Below the pieces are notes generated by a model. That model was not told the DNA's origin. It made no database searches and was given only the letters and a program-made list of their open reading frames with translations. A stretch of 62,037 nt of DNA. Source: Gammaproteobacteria bacterium (lineage in GTDB: Bacteria > Pseudomonadota > Gammaproteobacteria > Steroidobacterales > Steroidobacteraceae). This document shows, piece after piece, positions 1 through 9,800 of the stretch (position 1 is its first letter; each line of letters opens with the position of its first letter). Both the position numbers and the translations under genes were made by a program. The stretch spans positions 39,274 to 101,310 of the forward strand of contig PLET01000041.1 in NCBI GenBank assembly GCA_003137095.1. Direction: 5' to 3'.

Positions 1-935
1 AGCAGCAGCACGTCGACGTCGCCCGCCGCCTCGACGGCGCGGCCGGATGTGGCAATGACATTCGAAGCCATCATGCGGCTCATGCCCGCCACCCCGATGG
101 CGGACAGCAGCCCCCCGATGGTGGTGGGGATGAGGCACACCAGCAGTGCGACCAGCGCGGTGATCGTGACCGGCGCGCCGAGCTTGGCCATATCCACGCT
201 GAACAGCGAGAACGGCAACAGGGTGGCGGTCGCCAGCAGGAACACCAGGGTCAGCGCAATCAGCAGAATGGTCAGCGCGATCTCGTTCGGCGTCTTTTGG
301 CGCCGGGCGCCCTCGACCATGGCGATCATCCGATCGATGAACGCCTCGCCGGGATTCACCGCCACCCGCACCACCAGCCAGTCCGAGAGCACCCGCGTGC
401 CGCCTGTCACGGCGGAAAAATCGCCGCCGGACTCGCGCACGACGGGCGCGGACTCTCCCGTGATGGCGCTCTCGTCGACGGAGGCGACTCCGTCCACGAT
501 GTCGCCGTCCGCGGGTATGATGTCCCCGGTTTCCACCAAAAACACGTCGCCCTTGCGCAGCTCACTGGCAGGAGTCGCGGTCCAATGCGGGCCGAATTTC
601 GGCTGACTGAGCTTCTTGGCGCTCACCGAGCGCTTCAGTCCGCGTAGCGAGGCCGCCTGCGCCTTGCTGCGCCCTTCGGCGAGTGCCTCGGCGAAATTTG
701 CGAACAGCACGGTGAACCACAGCCACGCGGTCACCGCCAGGATGAATCCGGCCGGGGCCTCGCCCCTGCCGCGCACGGCCTGGACGAGCAGGATCGTCGT
801 CAGAATGCTCCCCACATAAACGACGAACATCACCGGATTTCGTATCTGAACGGCCGGCGACAGCTTGCGGAACGAATCGGCGACCGCCGGACCGATCAGC
901 GCAGAATCGAAGAGCGTCAATGTCTTTCGGTCCAC
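1..935 (-). CDS. kdpB: Potassium-transporting P-type ATPase subunit B, partial (C-terminal part off the left edge)
   Basis: KdpB is the ATP-hydrolysing subunit of the high-affinity KdpFABC potassium pump in the inner membrane. About 311 N-terminal codons are present. The frame opens with GTG at 935, 11 bp after the kdpA stop, behind a GAGGAC ribosome site. Visible landmarks are the early membrane segments ([12 protein letters not shown]), the actuator-domain TGES loop (AITGESAPV) and the conserved [12 protein letters not shown] segment. The window ends just before the expected DKTGT phosphorylation motif. No ATG fits at the conserved N-terminus, so the GTG start is inferred from the reading frame and spacing. 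kdpC and any kdpDE would lie further left. Confidence 0.95.
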   Translation of the reverse strand, partial: MDRKTLTLFDSALIGPAVADSFRKLSPAVQIRNPVMFVVYVGSILTTILLVQAVRGRGEAPAGFILAVTAWLWFTVLFANFAEALAEGRSKAQAASLRGLKRSVSAKKLSQPKFGPHWTATPASELRKGDVFLVETGDIIPADGDIVDGVASVDESAITGESAPVVRESGGDFSAVTGGTRVLSDWLVVRVAVNPGEAFIDRMIAMVEGARRQKTPNEIALTILLIALTLVFLLATATLLPFSLFSVDMAKLGAPVTITALVALLVCLIPTTIGGLLSAIGVAGMSRMMASNVIATSGRAVEAAGDVDVLL

Positions 936-945
936 GTCGCCGTCC

Positions 946-2748
946 TCAGTGAATCGCGAGCAGCTGCAAATGTTCGATCACGGGCCCGAGCGCGAGCGCC
1001 GGCACGTAGGTCAACGCCCCGACCAGCACGACCGTGCCGACGAGCAGAGCGATGAACAGCGGTCCATGCGTCGGCAGCGTGCCCGCCGTGACTTCGATGC
1101 GCTTCTTGCCGGCGAGTGAGCCGGCAATGGCGAGCACCGGCACGATGAAGGCGAACCGCCCGAACCACATCACCACCGCCAGCAGCATATTGTAAAAGGG
1201 CGTATTCGCCCCGAGGCCGGCGAAGGCGCTGCCGTTGTTGTTGGCGGCCGATGACAGCGCATAGAGGATTTCCGAAAAGCCGTGGGATCCCGGGTTGAAA
1301 ATGCCGGCCCTGCCCTGCTCTGTCATCACCGCGACCGCGGTTCCGACCAGCACCAGCAGCGGCGTCACCAGGATGACGATGGAGGTCATTTTGATTTCGA
1401 AGGACTGGATCTTCTTGCCCACGTATTCCGGCGTGCGGCCGATCATCAGACCCGCAACGAACACCGCCATGATGGCGAATATCAGCATCCCGTACAGCCC
1501 GGAACCGACGCCGCCGAAGACCACCTCGCCCAGCTGGATGAGCCACATCGGCACGAGACCGCCGAGCGGCATGAACGAATCATGCATCGCGTTGACGGCG
1601 CCGCAGGATGCCGAGGTTGTGATCGTCGCAAACAATGCCGATGCGGTTATGCCGAAGCGCGTCTCCTTGCCCTCCATGTTGCCGCCCGCCTGCAGGATGC
1701 CATGCGTCTGATCGACGCCCATGCGGACGAGAAGCGGGTTGGCCTGCTGTTCGGCCCACAGCGCGAGGATCGCCATGCCGACGAAGATGACCGTCATCGC
1801 GCCGTATACGGCCCAGCCCTGGCGTGTATCACCGAGCATGCGACCGAAGACGAAGCACAGCGCGGCCGGTATGAGAAACATCGATATCATCTGCACGAAA
1901 TTCGTCAGCGGCGTCGGATTCTCGTACGGGTGCGCCGAATTGGCATTGAAGAATCCGCCGCCGTTGGTCCCGAGCATCTTGATCGCTTCCTGCGAGGCCA
2001 CCGGACCCATGGCGAGCGTCTGGGTCCGGGTCGTGACGCTCTCAGTGACCGGATCGCCCTTCGCATCCTTGAGCGGCATGCCCGCCGCGTCGACCTTCGG
2101 CTGTGCATAAGTCAGACTCTCCAGGGTCCGCACCTGCTTGTAATCGTCGAAATTCTGAATGGCACCCTGGGCCATGAACAGCACCGCGACCAGCAGCGAC
2201 AGCGGCAGCAGCAGGTACAGCGTGCAGCGGGTCAGATCGACCCAGAAATTACCGATGCCCGCAGCCGATCGGCGCGCAAAGCCGCGTATCAGGGCGAACG
2301 CGACCGAGATGCCAGTTGCCGCCGACAGGAAATTCTGCACGGCAAGGGCGAGCATTTGCGTGAAATAGCTCATCGTCGACTCGCCCGCGTACCCCTGCCA
2401 GTTGGTGTTCGTGACGAAGCTCACCGCAGTGTCGAAGGCGGAATCCCCGGAGACGTTCGCCAGGTGCTGATAGTTGAGCGGCAGCCACAGCTGCAGGCGC
2501 TGGACCAGATAGACGACGACCACACCGAGGGCGTTGAACAGCAGCAGGCAGATGGCATAGCGGGTCCAGGTCATGTCCTTCGAATCGACCCCGGCCACAC
2601 GGTAGATCGCGTGCTCGATACTGCCCGCGATGCCGCCGATCGGCAGCGGATCGGCGATGCGCGAGATATAGATCGACAGCGGATACGCGAGCGCAGTCAG
2701 TACCGCGAGAAAGATCAACAGCGCGAGCCACGCCTGGGCCGTCATCAC
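946..2748 (-). CDS. kdpA: Potassium-transporting ATPase subunit A (KdpA)
   Basis: KdpA is the channel-like subunit that binds and translocates K+ in KdpFABC. The product is 600 aa, within the family's usual range, and is hydrophobic throughout. It carries the selectivity-filter-like segments [30 protein letters not shown] and [15 protein letters not shown], followed by [10 protein letters not shown]. The ATG overlaps the kdpF stop by 4 bp (ATGA), so the two are probably translationally coupled. It is the second conserved member of the kdp operon. Confidence 0.97.
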   Translation of the reverse strand: MMTAQAWLALLIFLAVLTALAYPLSIYISRIADPLPIGGIAGSIEHAIYRVAGVDSKDMTWTRYAICLLLFNALGVVVVYLVQRLQLWLPLNYQHLANVSGDSAFDTAVSFVTNTNWQGYAGESTMSYFTQMLALAVQNFLSAATGISVAFALIRGFARRSAAGIGNFWVDLTRCTLYLLLPLSLLVAVLFMAQGAIQNFDDYKQVRTLESLTYAQPKVDAAGMPLKDAKGDPVTESVTTRTQTLAMGPVASQEAIKMLGTNGGGFFNANSAHPYENPTPLTNFVQMISMFLIPAALCFVFGRMLGDTRQGWAVYGAMTVIFVGMAILALWAEQQANPLLVRMGVDQTHGILQAGGNMEGKETRFGITASALFATITTSASCGAVNAMHDSFMPLGGLVPMWLIQLGEVVFGGVGSGLYGMLIFAIMAVFVAGLMIGRTPEYVGKKIQSFEIKMTSIVILVTPLLVLVGTAVAVMTEQGRAGIFNPGSHGFSEILYALSSAANNNGSAFAGLGANTPFYNMLLAVVMWFGRFAFIVPVLAIAGSLAGKKRIEVTAGTLPTHGPLFIALLVGTVVLVGALTYVPALALGPVIEHLQLLAIH

Positions 2749-2834
2749 AGATCCTCGGCCCAGATCAGCGCAATCAACAGATACACGAGCAAGGCGAGCG
2801 CCAGGAGACCGCTCAGCAGATAGGACAGGTTCAC
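2745..2834 (-). CDS. kdpF: KdpF small membrane subunit
   Basis: KdpF is the single-pass peptide that stabilises the KdpABC complex. The frame encodes 29 aa: a single hydrophobic helix ([20 protein letters not shown]) with a short acidic tail. It starts with GTG at 2834, which overlaps the stop of the preceding 30-codon ORF as GTGA, and it overlaps kdpA by ATGA. Length, position and hydrophobicity match KdpF. The start codon is inferred. Confidence 0.85.
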   Translation of the reverse strand: MNLSYLLSGLLALALLVYLLIALIWAEDL

Positions 2835-2923
2835 TTTCGCCGCTCCAGAGCGGCGCAGCCCTTGATCAGGGCAATCGTCGCCAGCAGCAACAGCGCCAGC
2901 ACCGCCGGATACAGCAAATCCAT
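2831..2923 (-). CDS. Hypothetical 30-aa single-pass membrane peptide upstream of kdpF
   Basis: An ATG-started frame of 30 aa: a short polar start (MDLLYP), a Leu/Ala-rich helix of about 17 residues, one cysteine, and a positive tail ending ERRK. Its TGA overlaps the GTG of kdpF by 4 bp, and kdpF in turn overlaps kdpA by 4 bp, giving three coupled reading frames in a row. It resembles KdpF in size but not in sequence. It could be an accessory Kdp peptide or a leader that couples translation to kdpF. I do not recognise a named family. Confidence 0.6.
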   Translation of the reverse strand: MDLLYPAVLALLLLATIALIKGCAALERRK

Positions 2924-2987
2924 GGACCGCCTCACGTAACTGTCGCGGATACTCTAAAACCGGCAAACAAAAAGCCGCGCAGAGATT

Positions 2988-3036
2988 AGCGCCGGCCGCG
3001 TAAAGGAAATGTAAAGATGCGATCCGCGCCGGCGCT
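2988..3036. repeat. 9-bp inverted repeat around the kdp regulatory site, at the 3' end of the threonine aldolase gene
   Basis: AGCGCCGGC at 2988-2996 and its perfect complement at 3028-3036 flank a 31-nt spacer that contains the CTTTAC repeats. The right arm overlaps the aldolase stop codon, so the element may end aldolase transcription. It has no T tract and a long loop, so a standard intrinsic terminator is doubtful. Confidence 0.3.
3000..3016 (-). promoter_or_regulatory. Possible KdpE-type direct repeat upstream of the kdp operon
   Basis: On the minus strand the hexamer CTTTAC occurs twice, starting at 3016 and 3005, exactly 11 bp apart. OmpR/PhoB-family regulators such as KdpE bind tandem half-sites spaced by about one helical turn, and T-rich TTTACA-like repeats are known at E. 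coli kdp. The site lies about 80-95 bp upstream of the first operon codon. The assignment is inference from spacing and place. Confidence 0.35.
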
Positions 3037-4099
3037 AGGATGCCCGATCGAAATACTCGCCGAAGGCCTGCACGATCTCCTGTACACCCTGCCGCGACAC
3101 GTCCAGATGGGTCACCAGACGGGTGCGCTCGCCGATCGACGCCAGGATGCCTCGCTGCGCCAGATGCTGCTGCAGCCCGTTCACATGCCGCGCTGGAATG
3201 GCGGCAAACACGATGTTGGTCTGCACGGGTTCGACCTGGACGCCCGAATTGCGCAGTCCGGCGGCGAGCAGCTCCGCGTTGGCATGATCCTCCGCCAGAC
3301 GCGCCACATGATGCTTCAGCGCATACAACCCCGCGGCGGCGAGAACGCCGGCCTGCCGCAGGCCGCCGCCCAGCGCCTTGCGCCAGCGATGCGCCACGGC
3401 GATGAAATCCTTGGACCCGAGCAGCAGGGTGCCGGCGGGCGCGCCGAGGCCCTTTGACAGGCAAACCGACACGGAATCGAATCCCGCCACCGCCTCGCGC
3501 TCGGCGACCTCGAGCTTGATGATGGCGTTGAACACGCGCGCACCGTCCAGGTGGGTGGCGAGGGAATGCTCGTGCGCGAACTCGGTGGCCTCGCGCTGAT
3601 AGTCGAGCGGCAGGACACTGCCGTGTATGGTGTTCTCCAGGGTGAGCAGCCGGGTCTTCGCGAAATGCACATCCTGCGGCTTGATGGCGCGCGCAATGCG
3701 CCCGAGGGTGATCGTGCCGTCGGGCTCGTTCTCCAGGGGTTGCGGCTGAATGCTGCCGAGCACGGCTGCGCCGCCCTGCTCGTATTTGTAGGTGTGCGCG
3801 TCCTGGCCAACCAGGTATTCGTCGCCGCGGGCGCAATGTGCCATCAACGCCGAAAGATTGCTCTGGGTTCCGGTCACGAAGAACAGCGCGCGCTCGAAGC
3901 CGAAGCGTTCAGCGGCGACCGCCTGCAGGCGGTTGACCGTCGGATCATCACCATAGACATCGTCGCCGACCTCCGCCGCAGCCATCGCCGCGCGCATTGC
4001 GGAGGTCGGGCGGGTCACTGTGTCGCTGCGCAGGTCGATATCGATGGCGGCTGCGTCGCTAGTGAATCGGAATGAAGCCGTACTTCTTGAACACCGCAT
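3035..4099 (-). CDS. ltaE: Low-specificity L-threonine aldolase (PLP-dependent)
   Basis: Fold-type I PLP enzyme that cleaves L-threonine or L-allo-threonine to glycine and acetaldehyde in the cytosol. The N-terminus carries the family signature LRSDTVTRPT followed by GDDVYGDDPTVN. The cofactor lysine lies in SVCLSKGLGAPAG, preceded by the aspartate of HLDGARVFNA. The length of about 354 aa is normal. ATG at 4099 is preferred; the longer frame opens only with TTG at 4117. Either start overlaps the end of modA by about 40-60 bp, so translational coupling is likely. Its link to a glycosidase/modA operon is unexplained. A beta-eliminating or phenylserine aldolase is an alternative. Confidence 0.9.
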   Translation of the reverse strand: MRCSRSTASFRFTSDAAAIDIDLRSDTVTRPTSAMRAAMAAAEVGDDVYGDDPTVNRLQAVAAERFGFERALFFVTGTQSNLSALMAHCARGDEYLVGQDAHTYKYEQGGAAVLGSIQPQPLENEPDGTITLGRIARAIKPQDVHFAKTRLLTLENTIHGSVLPLDYQREATEFAHEHSLATHLDGARVFNAIIKLEVAEREAVAGFDSVSVCLSKGLGAPAGTLLLGSKDFIAVAHRWRKALGGGLRQAGVLAAAGLYALKHHVARLAEDHANAELLAAGLRNSGVQVEPVQTNIVFAAIPARHVNGLQQHLAQRGILASIGERTRLVTHLDVSRQGVQEIVQAFGEYFDRAS

Positions 4100-4835
4100 C
4101 GCCCGCCGGCCCGGCAAGGTAACCGATGAAACGGGCCGCTTCGGTACGCGCCGCGACCGTCATTGCAATGGGATAGATGATCGGCGGGTGGCTGTCCTCG
4201 GGGAACGTATCCACGACACGCACCTTGCCGTCGACCAACGCGTCGCTCGCATAGACGATTCCGAGTGGTACCTCGCCGCGTGCGACCAGGGCCAATGCGG
4301 CGCGCACGTTATCGGCCCGCACCAGTTTATTCTCGATCTGCGGCCAGACTCCCAGCGACGTCAACGCCGCACGCGCGTAACGTCCTACCGGCACGGCATC
4401 CGGATCGCCGGTCGCCAATCGCTCGCCACCCAGGGTTGCGGACAGCGGAAACCGCGGGAAGATCTTCAAGTTGACGCCGCTTGCGGCCGGCGCGATCAAC
4501 ACCAGCTTATTGCCGACCAGATCCCTGCGCGTCGACTCCTTGATCAAGTGGCGGCTCTGCAGATAATCCATCCAATCCACATCGGCGGAGAAGAACACGT
4601 CGGCCGGTGCACCACCCTCGATCTGCCGCGCCAGCGCAGAACTGGCGGCGAACGAGGTATGCACGGGAATCGACGTGGACCTGGTGAAGTCCTCTGCGAG
4701 CTCCTGCAACGCGTCGGTCAGTGAGGCCGCGGCGAACACGGTGATCCCGTGATTGGCGTCATCCGCGGCACGTCCCGGCATCGCCCACAGCACCAGCAGC
4801 GTGATGACGACCGGCCGTATGATGCGAGATCCCAT
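4059..4835 (-). CDS. modA: Periplasmic molybdate-binding protein (ModA family), orphan
   Basis: Class II periplasmic binding protein for molybdate or tungstate. It is 258 aa with a signal peptide (VVITLLVLWAMPGRAAD). Family motifs are FAAASLTDAL, GGAPADVFFSAD, LVLIAP, TGDPDAVPVGRYA and GIVYASDA; these hold the oxyanion-binding serines and tyrosine. No modB or modC lies nearby. The gene sits 11 bp after the sialate O-acetylesterase stop and overlaps the aldolase start, so it looks co-transcribed with a glycosidase operon. It must use a transporter encoded elsewhere or bind another oxyanion. Confidence 0.88.
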   Translation of the reverse strand: MGSRIIRPVVITLLVLWAMPGRAADDANHGITVFAAASLTDALQELAEDFTRSTSIPVHTSFAASSALARQIEGGAPADVFFSADVDWMDYLQSRHLIKESTRRDLVGNKLVLIAPAASGVNLKIFPRFPLSATLGGERLATGDPDAVPVGRYARAALTSLGVWPQIENKLVRADNVRAALALVARGEVPLGIVYASDALVDGKVRVVDTFPEDSHPPIIYPIAMTVAARTEAARFIGYLAGPAGDAVFKKYGFIPIH

Positions 4836-4846
4836 GCGCAGCCATT

Positions 4847-6841
4847 CTAGTACAAGGGCGAGTCGGTGCGAAACGGCGGCGCCGGCAGACCTTCGGCATC
4901 GTACAGATTGCCGTCGGGTGTGTTGCTCCAGTCATAGCGCACGGCCGCCGGATGTCTGATGCCGGCGCCGGATACGACGGCCTCTTCGCCTTCGAGCCGC
5001 GCATCGGCCCAGATGAACTTCCCGGGGTCGGATGCGATGGCGAAGCCGCGCAGAGCTCCGCCGTTGCCCATCACGCGAAGCCCGCCACCCGCGCCGGAAA
5101 ACGTAATGCGAATTTCATCACCATCGACGCGCATCGACCGGTACGTCGGGCCGGAAGCGACTGCGCCATCATGGTACGCAACGCCGGCCGCGGCCAAAGC
5201 CAGCCGGTGCGCAACCTCCTGCTTGTTTCGGGGATGGATGTCTGCGGCGTCGCCGACGTCGATCGCGGTGACCATGCCGGTGCCGGGAAGCGCCAGCGCC
5301 ATGCCTTGCGCCTCGCGTAATTCGGCTCTGGCCGATTCGGCCGGCTCGCGGCTGTCGGAACCGAACCCGGCGAGCTGCACGAACAGGAACGGCATCTCGT
5401 ATCCCCATTGCCGGCGCCAATCGCGGATCAAGGCCGGAAACAGCGACCGGTACTGTGCGGCGCGGCCGACATTGCTCTCGCCCTGGTACCAGATCACGCC
5501 CTTCAGCCGGTAACCCGTCAACGGCGCGATCATGCCGTTGAACAGCACGGACGGCATCTGCGGGAATCTGGATTCGACCATCGCGTACGGCGGCACCTCG
5601 GGCAGCCCGGTCAAATCGGCTCCCGTCTGAAACCGCCAGGTACCTGCAAGCGCAACGCGCGTGCCGCCGACCTGCAGGTACATGTCGTCGGCCACGCCGT
5701 TCATGCCCACATAGCCATCCCCATCGCGGTACTGACCCACAAGCCGCACCACGATGACGTTGCGCCCGGGCCTGAGGTGCCGGGCGGGCACGAGGTAGTC
5801 CCTGTCGCGCGCGTCGCCAGTGGTTTCGCCGACGATCTCGCCATTGAAATACGTGGTGTCGGCCTGCAGCATCTTCGACAGATGCAACCGGCCGTCCACC
5901 TGGTCCTGCGCGGGCGGCAGGTCGAACTCCTTTCGATACCACATCGTACCGTCGAAGTCCTTGGCGGCCTTGCCGGGCCAGTGCTGCGGCACCTGCAGCT
6001 GCGGCCAGTCCGAGGCGTCGAATTCGGGCGCCGACCAGATGTCGCGGCCATCGACACGGCCGCGATCCTGCCTGCCGTGCAATGCATACCACCGGTTTTT
6101 GACCGCCGCGTAGGACCTGAATTCGGCGACCGCGCGCGCATCGAAGCGCGAGAGGTCGCTGATCGCCCGCTCGAATTCCGGAAACCCGGACAGCCCGGCG
6201 GCGCTGGTCCAGACTTCGGCAGGCGTGCCGCCCCAATCCGATTCGATCAGGCCGACGGCCACGCCATATCGCCGGTACAATTCGCGCCCGAATAAATAAG
6301 CGACGGCGGAGAAGTCGCTGACGGTCGCGGGGGCGGCCGCCCGCCAGCCGTCCGAGCGCACGTCGGTCCGCGGCGCGAGCGCCGTCTCACGGCCGACCGC
6401 AAACAGCCTGATCCGTGGATAGTTCGCGGCAGCAACCTCGCCGGCGGCGTCGACCACGCCGCCGAATCCGCCATGGGCCTGGAGCGGAAATTCCATGTTT
6501 GACTGTCCGGACGCGAGCCACACATCGCCGACGTAGACGTCGCGGATGGTCAGGGTGTTCCCGGCCTTGAAGGTCATCTCGTAGGGGCCTCCCGCGGGCC
6601 GCGGCGGCAGGTTGCAGAACCAGCGTCCGTCCGAGTCCGCCCGGGTCGCGGTCGACTGGCCGCGGAACGTGATGCGCACGCGTTCGCCCCGGTCCGCCCG
6701 GCCCCACAGCCGCAGCGGCGCGTCCCGCTGCAGCACCATGCCATCGCTGAGCAGCCGCGGCAATGTGACCACCGCCCCTGATCGGCCGGCGAACAGCAGC
6801 AGCCAGACCGCGAGCAGCCAGCGCCGCTTCCGCTCAGTCAA
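4847..6841 (-). CDS. Secreted sialate O-acetylesterase-like SGNH esterase
   Basis: Removes O-acetyl groups from sialic acid or other acetylated sugars in polysaccharide-use loci. A TTG at 6841 gives 664 aa with a signal peptide (RRWLLAVWLLLFAGRSGA); the open frame to its left is only a shadow of the GH2 gene. The catalytic serine is in GQSNMEF (Ser114) and the DxH pair is in DIHP (Asp534/His536). The usual WYQGESN motif is present, and a beta-sandwich insert lies in the middle (WYRKEFDLP, NGEIVGETTG). The TTG overlaps the end of the upstream GH2 gene by 8 bp, which supports coupling. The start codon is the weakest part of this call. Confidence 0.87.
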   Translation of the reverse strand: MTERKRRWLLAVWLLLFAGRSGAVVTLPRLLSDGMVLQRDAPLRLWGRADRGERVRITFRGQSTATRADSDGRWFCNLPPRPAGGPYEMTFKAGNTLTIRDVYVGDVWLASGQSNMEFPLQAHGGFGGVVDAAGEVAAANYPRIRLFAVGRETALAPRTDVRSDGWRAAAPATVSDFSAVAYLFGRELYRRYGVAVGLIESDWGGTPAEVWTSAAGLSGFPEFERAISDLSRFDARAVAEFRSYAAVKNRWYALHGRQDRGRVDGRDIWSAPEFDASDWPQLQVPQHWPGKAAKDFDGTMWYRKEFDLPPAQDQVDGRLHLSKMLQADTTYFNGEIVGETTGDARDRDYLVPARHLRPGRNVIVVRLVGQYRDGDGYVGMNGVADDMYLQVGGTRVALAGTWRFQTGADLTGLPEVPPYAMVESRFPQMPSVLFNGMIAPLTGYRLKGVIWYQGESNVGRAAQYRSLFPALIRDWRRQWGYEMPFLFVQLAGFGSDSREPAESARAELREAQGMALALPGTGMVTAIDVGDAADIHPRNKQEVAHRLALAAAGVAYHDGAVASGPTYRSMRVDGDEIRITFSGAGGGLRVMGNGGALRGFAIASDPGKFIWADARLEGEEAVVSGAGIRHPAAVRYDWSNTPDGNLYDAEGLPAPPFRTDSPLY

Positions 6842-9800
6842 CGGCGATCTCGCGCGGCTCCACATTCCAGCCGCGCAGCGCGATCCGTGCGCATCGCGCC
6901 GAGCCCGCCGGGCATCGCAATTCGATATGCCGCGTCTCGCCGGGCAGCAGGCTGACGTAGTTGTCGCTGTAGTAAACCGGCAGCACGCGAGAGCCGTGCT
7001 CGTCGAGCGCGGTGATCTTCGCCGTGAGCGCCGGCGAGCCGCCATTGTTTCTGAGCTCCACGTCGAGCAGCGTACCATCGGGCCGCCGCGCGTGCGCCGT
7101 CAATCCGATGGGCTGCGGCTTCAAGTCATTCAAGCGTTGCTGGCTGGCGGCATCGCTCCCCTGCCAGTAGAGGTTGTCCGACAACGTCGCACCGGCTGGA
7201 TCGGCCAAGGTCAGCTTCACCAGGACCAGCCGTTCGCGTGCCAGCAGGGGCGCCAGATCCAAGACGGGCAGCGTTGCCACCGCGTCCGCAGGCGCGTCCA
7301 CCGTGTCGGTCCGTTCCATGAGCAGCCGATTGTCGAGCGACAGGACGCGGCTTCTGAGGACCAGGCCCCGCCGATCGACCCGGGTGGTATTGACGATCGA
7401 GAGCTGATAATCGGGCAGATCGAGCTGCGCATGCAGCGGTTCACAGGCCTTCTTGACGCCGTAGTAGGCGGCGGCGGTGTCGTAGTCCGAACTGTAGATC
7501 TGCCAGGTGTTGCTCGGCCAGGACGGGTGCGTCATCCACAGCAGCCGGCCGCTGTTTCCGGACCAAAGATGCGCCTGGAAACCCTCGAAGATCGCCCGAT
7601 AGGAGACGTAGTCCATCAGCTGCGCCTTGCGTTCGAAGTCCGCGAGATCGGCGCCCGCGCCGTATTGTTCCGCCATCGCCGCCATGAAGGTCGCCACATC
7701 GCCGTTGCCGCCGAAATGCCAGTCGTGGTAGGCGTAGGTATCGCCGATCGGCCAGCGGTCGGCCTCCGGAATCGACGCACGCAGCGATTCCAGCGTCGAC
7801 AAGGACGGCGTACCCACCTCGACCGAAAAACCCTGCGCGAGTTCGGTGAAATACTGTTCCGGGGGGCGGTAATTGTAAGGCCCGCTGCCCTGCAAATTCA
7901 CCGAGTTCGAACTGCCGGTGTAATAACGGCTGCCGTCGAGCGTCGCCACCAGCTCGGCGAGTCCTTCGTTGATGATCGGCTGGGGCACGCCCTCGTTGCG
8001 GCCGAACCACACCGCAATCGACGGGTGATTGCGATAGCGGCTGATCACGTCGCGCGCATTGGCGAGGAACAGCGCCGGATCCTGCGGTTCGAGCTGGAAA
8101 TCCTGGGTCGAAATCCAGAAGTCGTTGAGGACCAGCAGACCGTACTCATCCGCCAGATCGTAGAACACCTCCTCCGTGTTCTGGCCGAGCCAATTGCGGA
8201 TGATGTTGAGATTCGCCGCGCGATGCAGCTGGAAGTACGGCTCCAGATGCGCACGCGAGATGCGTTTGCGCGAATCATCCATGCCCCAGCTTCCGCCGCG
8301 CGCCGCGATCGGCACGCCGTTGACGTGGATGGCCAGATACGGCGTCAGCGATTCGGTGGGAACCGGCCGCACCGCGGGCGAAGTCTCGCCGGCCGCCGTC
8401 AAGGACTCCGCCCAACCCTTGGGCGTGCGCTTGATGGCCTCATGTCGGACGTCGATGAGGCGTTCGCCGCGGGCGCTGCCGGCGGTGGGATCCACCTCGA
8501 CGCGCCGCAGCCGTCCCTGCGCATCGAACAGCGACAGCTCGTAGGTCAACTGCCGGATGCCGAATCGGATCGAGGTGGCATCGGAGAGCCGGCCTGCGAC
8601 CTCCACGGCAAGCCGCAGGGTGTACAGATTGGCCGGCCCATAGCCGTTCGGCCACCAGAGCGCCGGGTCTGCCACGTGCAACTGCGGAAACTCGTCCGGG
8701 CGCAGCGCCACCTCGGTGACACCCGGGGCGAGCGTCAGAGTCTTGCGCACGCTGATCGCCCCGAAGCCGGCGGTCAGGACAGCGGCGACCGGCTGCGAAG
8801 CGCGATTCTCCACAGGTACCACGATGCTGACGTCGGCGCTCGTGGTTCGCGGCAGCGGCAATTGTGTGAGCACGTGTGCATCGAGCAGGCGCACCGTCCC
8901 AGCCGCCTTCAGTTCCACGCTCTGCCACAAGCCGGTGTTGCGGTCGCGAATGCCGGGAATCCAATCCCAACCTTCGGTGGCGATGAAGGTCGGACCATCG
9001 ATCGCCAGGGCACCGCCGTTCATGCCGGGTCCGGCCGCCATCGATTGCTCGTGTGGAATGCCGGGATGCGGCGGCGGCGAGATGCGCACCGCGACGGCGT
9101 TCATGCGCTGCGCCCGCAGCGTCCCACTGACGTCGAAAATACCGCGGATGAAGGCACCCTTGATCGTCCCGAGACGGGTGCCGTTCAGCCACACCTCGGC
9201 GGCATAGTTGATGCCGTTGAAGGTCAGCGTCACCTGGCGGTTGCCGACTTCCGCCGGCCCCATGAATTCCGTCCGATACCAGTAGTCCTGCCGGCTGAGC
9301 GATTCCGGAATGGCGAGATTGTTGAGGCCGTAGTCCGGGTCAGGATATAGCCCGCGTGCAATCAAGGTGCTCAACACCGTGCCCGGCACGACGGCCGGGT
9401 ACCAGTCCGCGTCGCCGTAGCCGGCGCGGGACAGCGGCCCGCCGGCGTCGCGTGTCGTGGCGGCGTGCAGATGCCAGGCCTCGAGGGTCCAGGTCGATGG
9501 CCCGCTCGGCCGCAGCGGCACGGGCGCAGCCGGCGCGGCGGCCTGCGGCGCACCCGGCGCGCTCACGGCGTGCGGCAGCGTCCACGGATCCTGCGGCTCC
9601 AGCAAACCCCGCCAGGCGTGTTCCTGCAACGGCCAACCGACGCCGATCGGATCGAACGTGATCAGCGAAAAATCCGGCCGCCGGTCGGCGAGCGACCGCA
9701 CCGCGGCAGCGTCGATTGCGGTTGGCCACAACGTAAACAATGCCAAGTCGCCGCCGAAGTGGGGCCGCGCAGAAGGCGGCGCGGCGGAATCCGCCGGCGC

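Noticed and set aside
1282..2823. 513-aa plus-strand open frame opposite kdpA
   Set aside because: It is antisense to a clear kdpA, with Arg/His-rich low-information sequence and no domain. It is a GC-rich shadow frame.
6612..9350. 912-aa plus-strand open frame opposite the GH2 gene
   Set aside because: No recognisable domain, and the opposite strand encodes intact GH2 and esterase motifs. High GC content explains the long frame.
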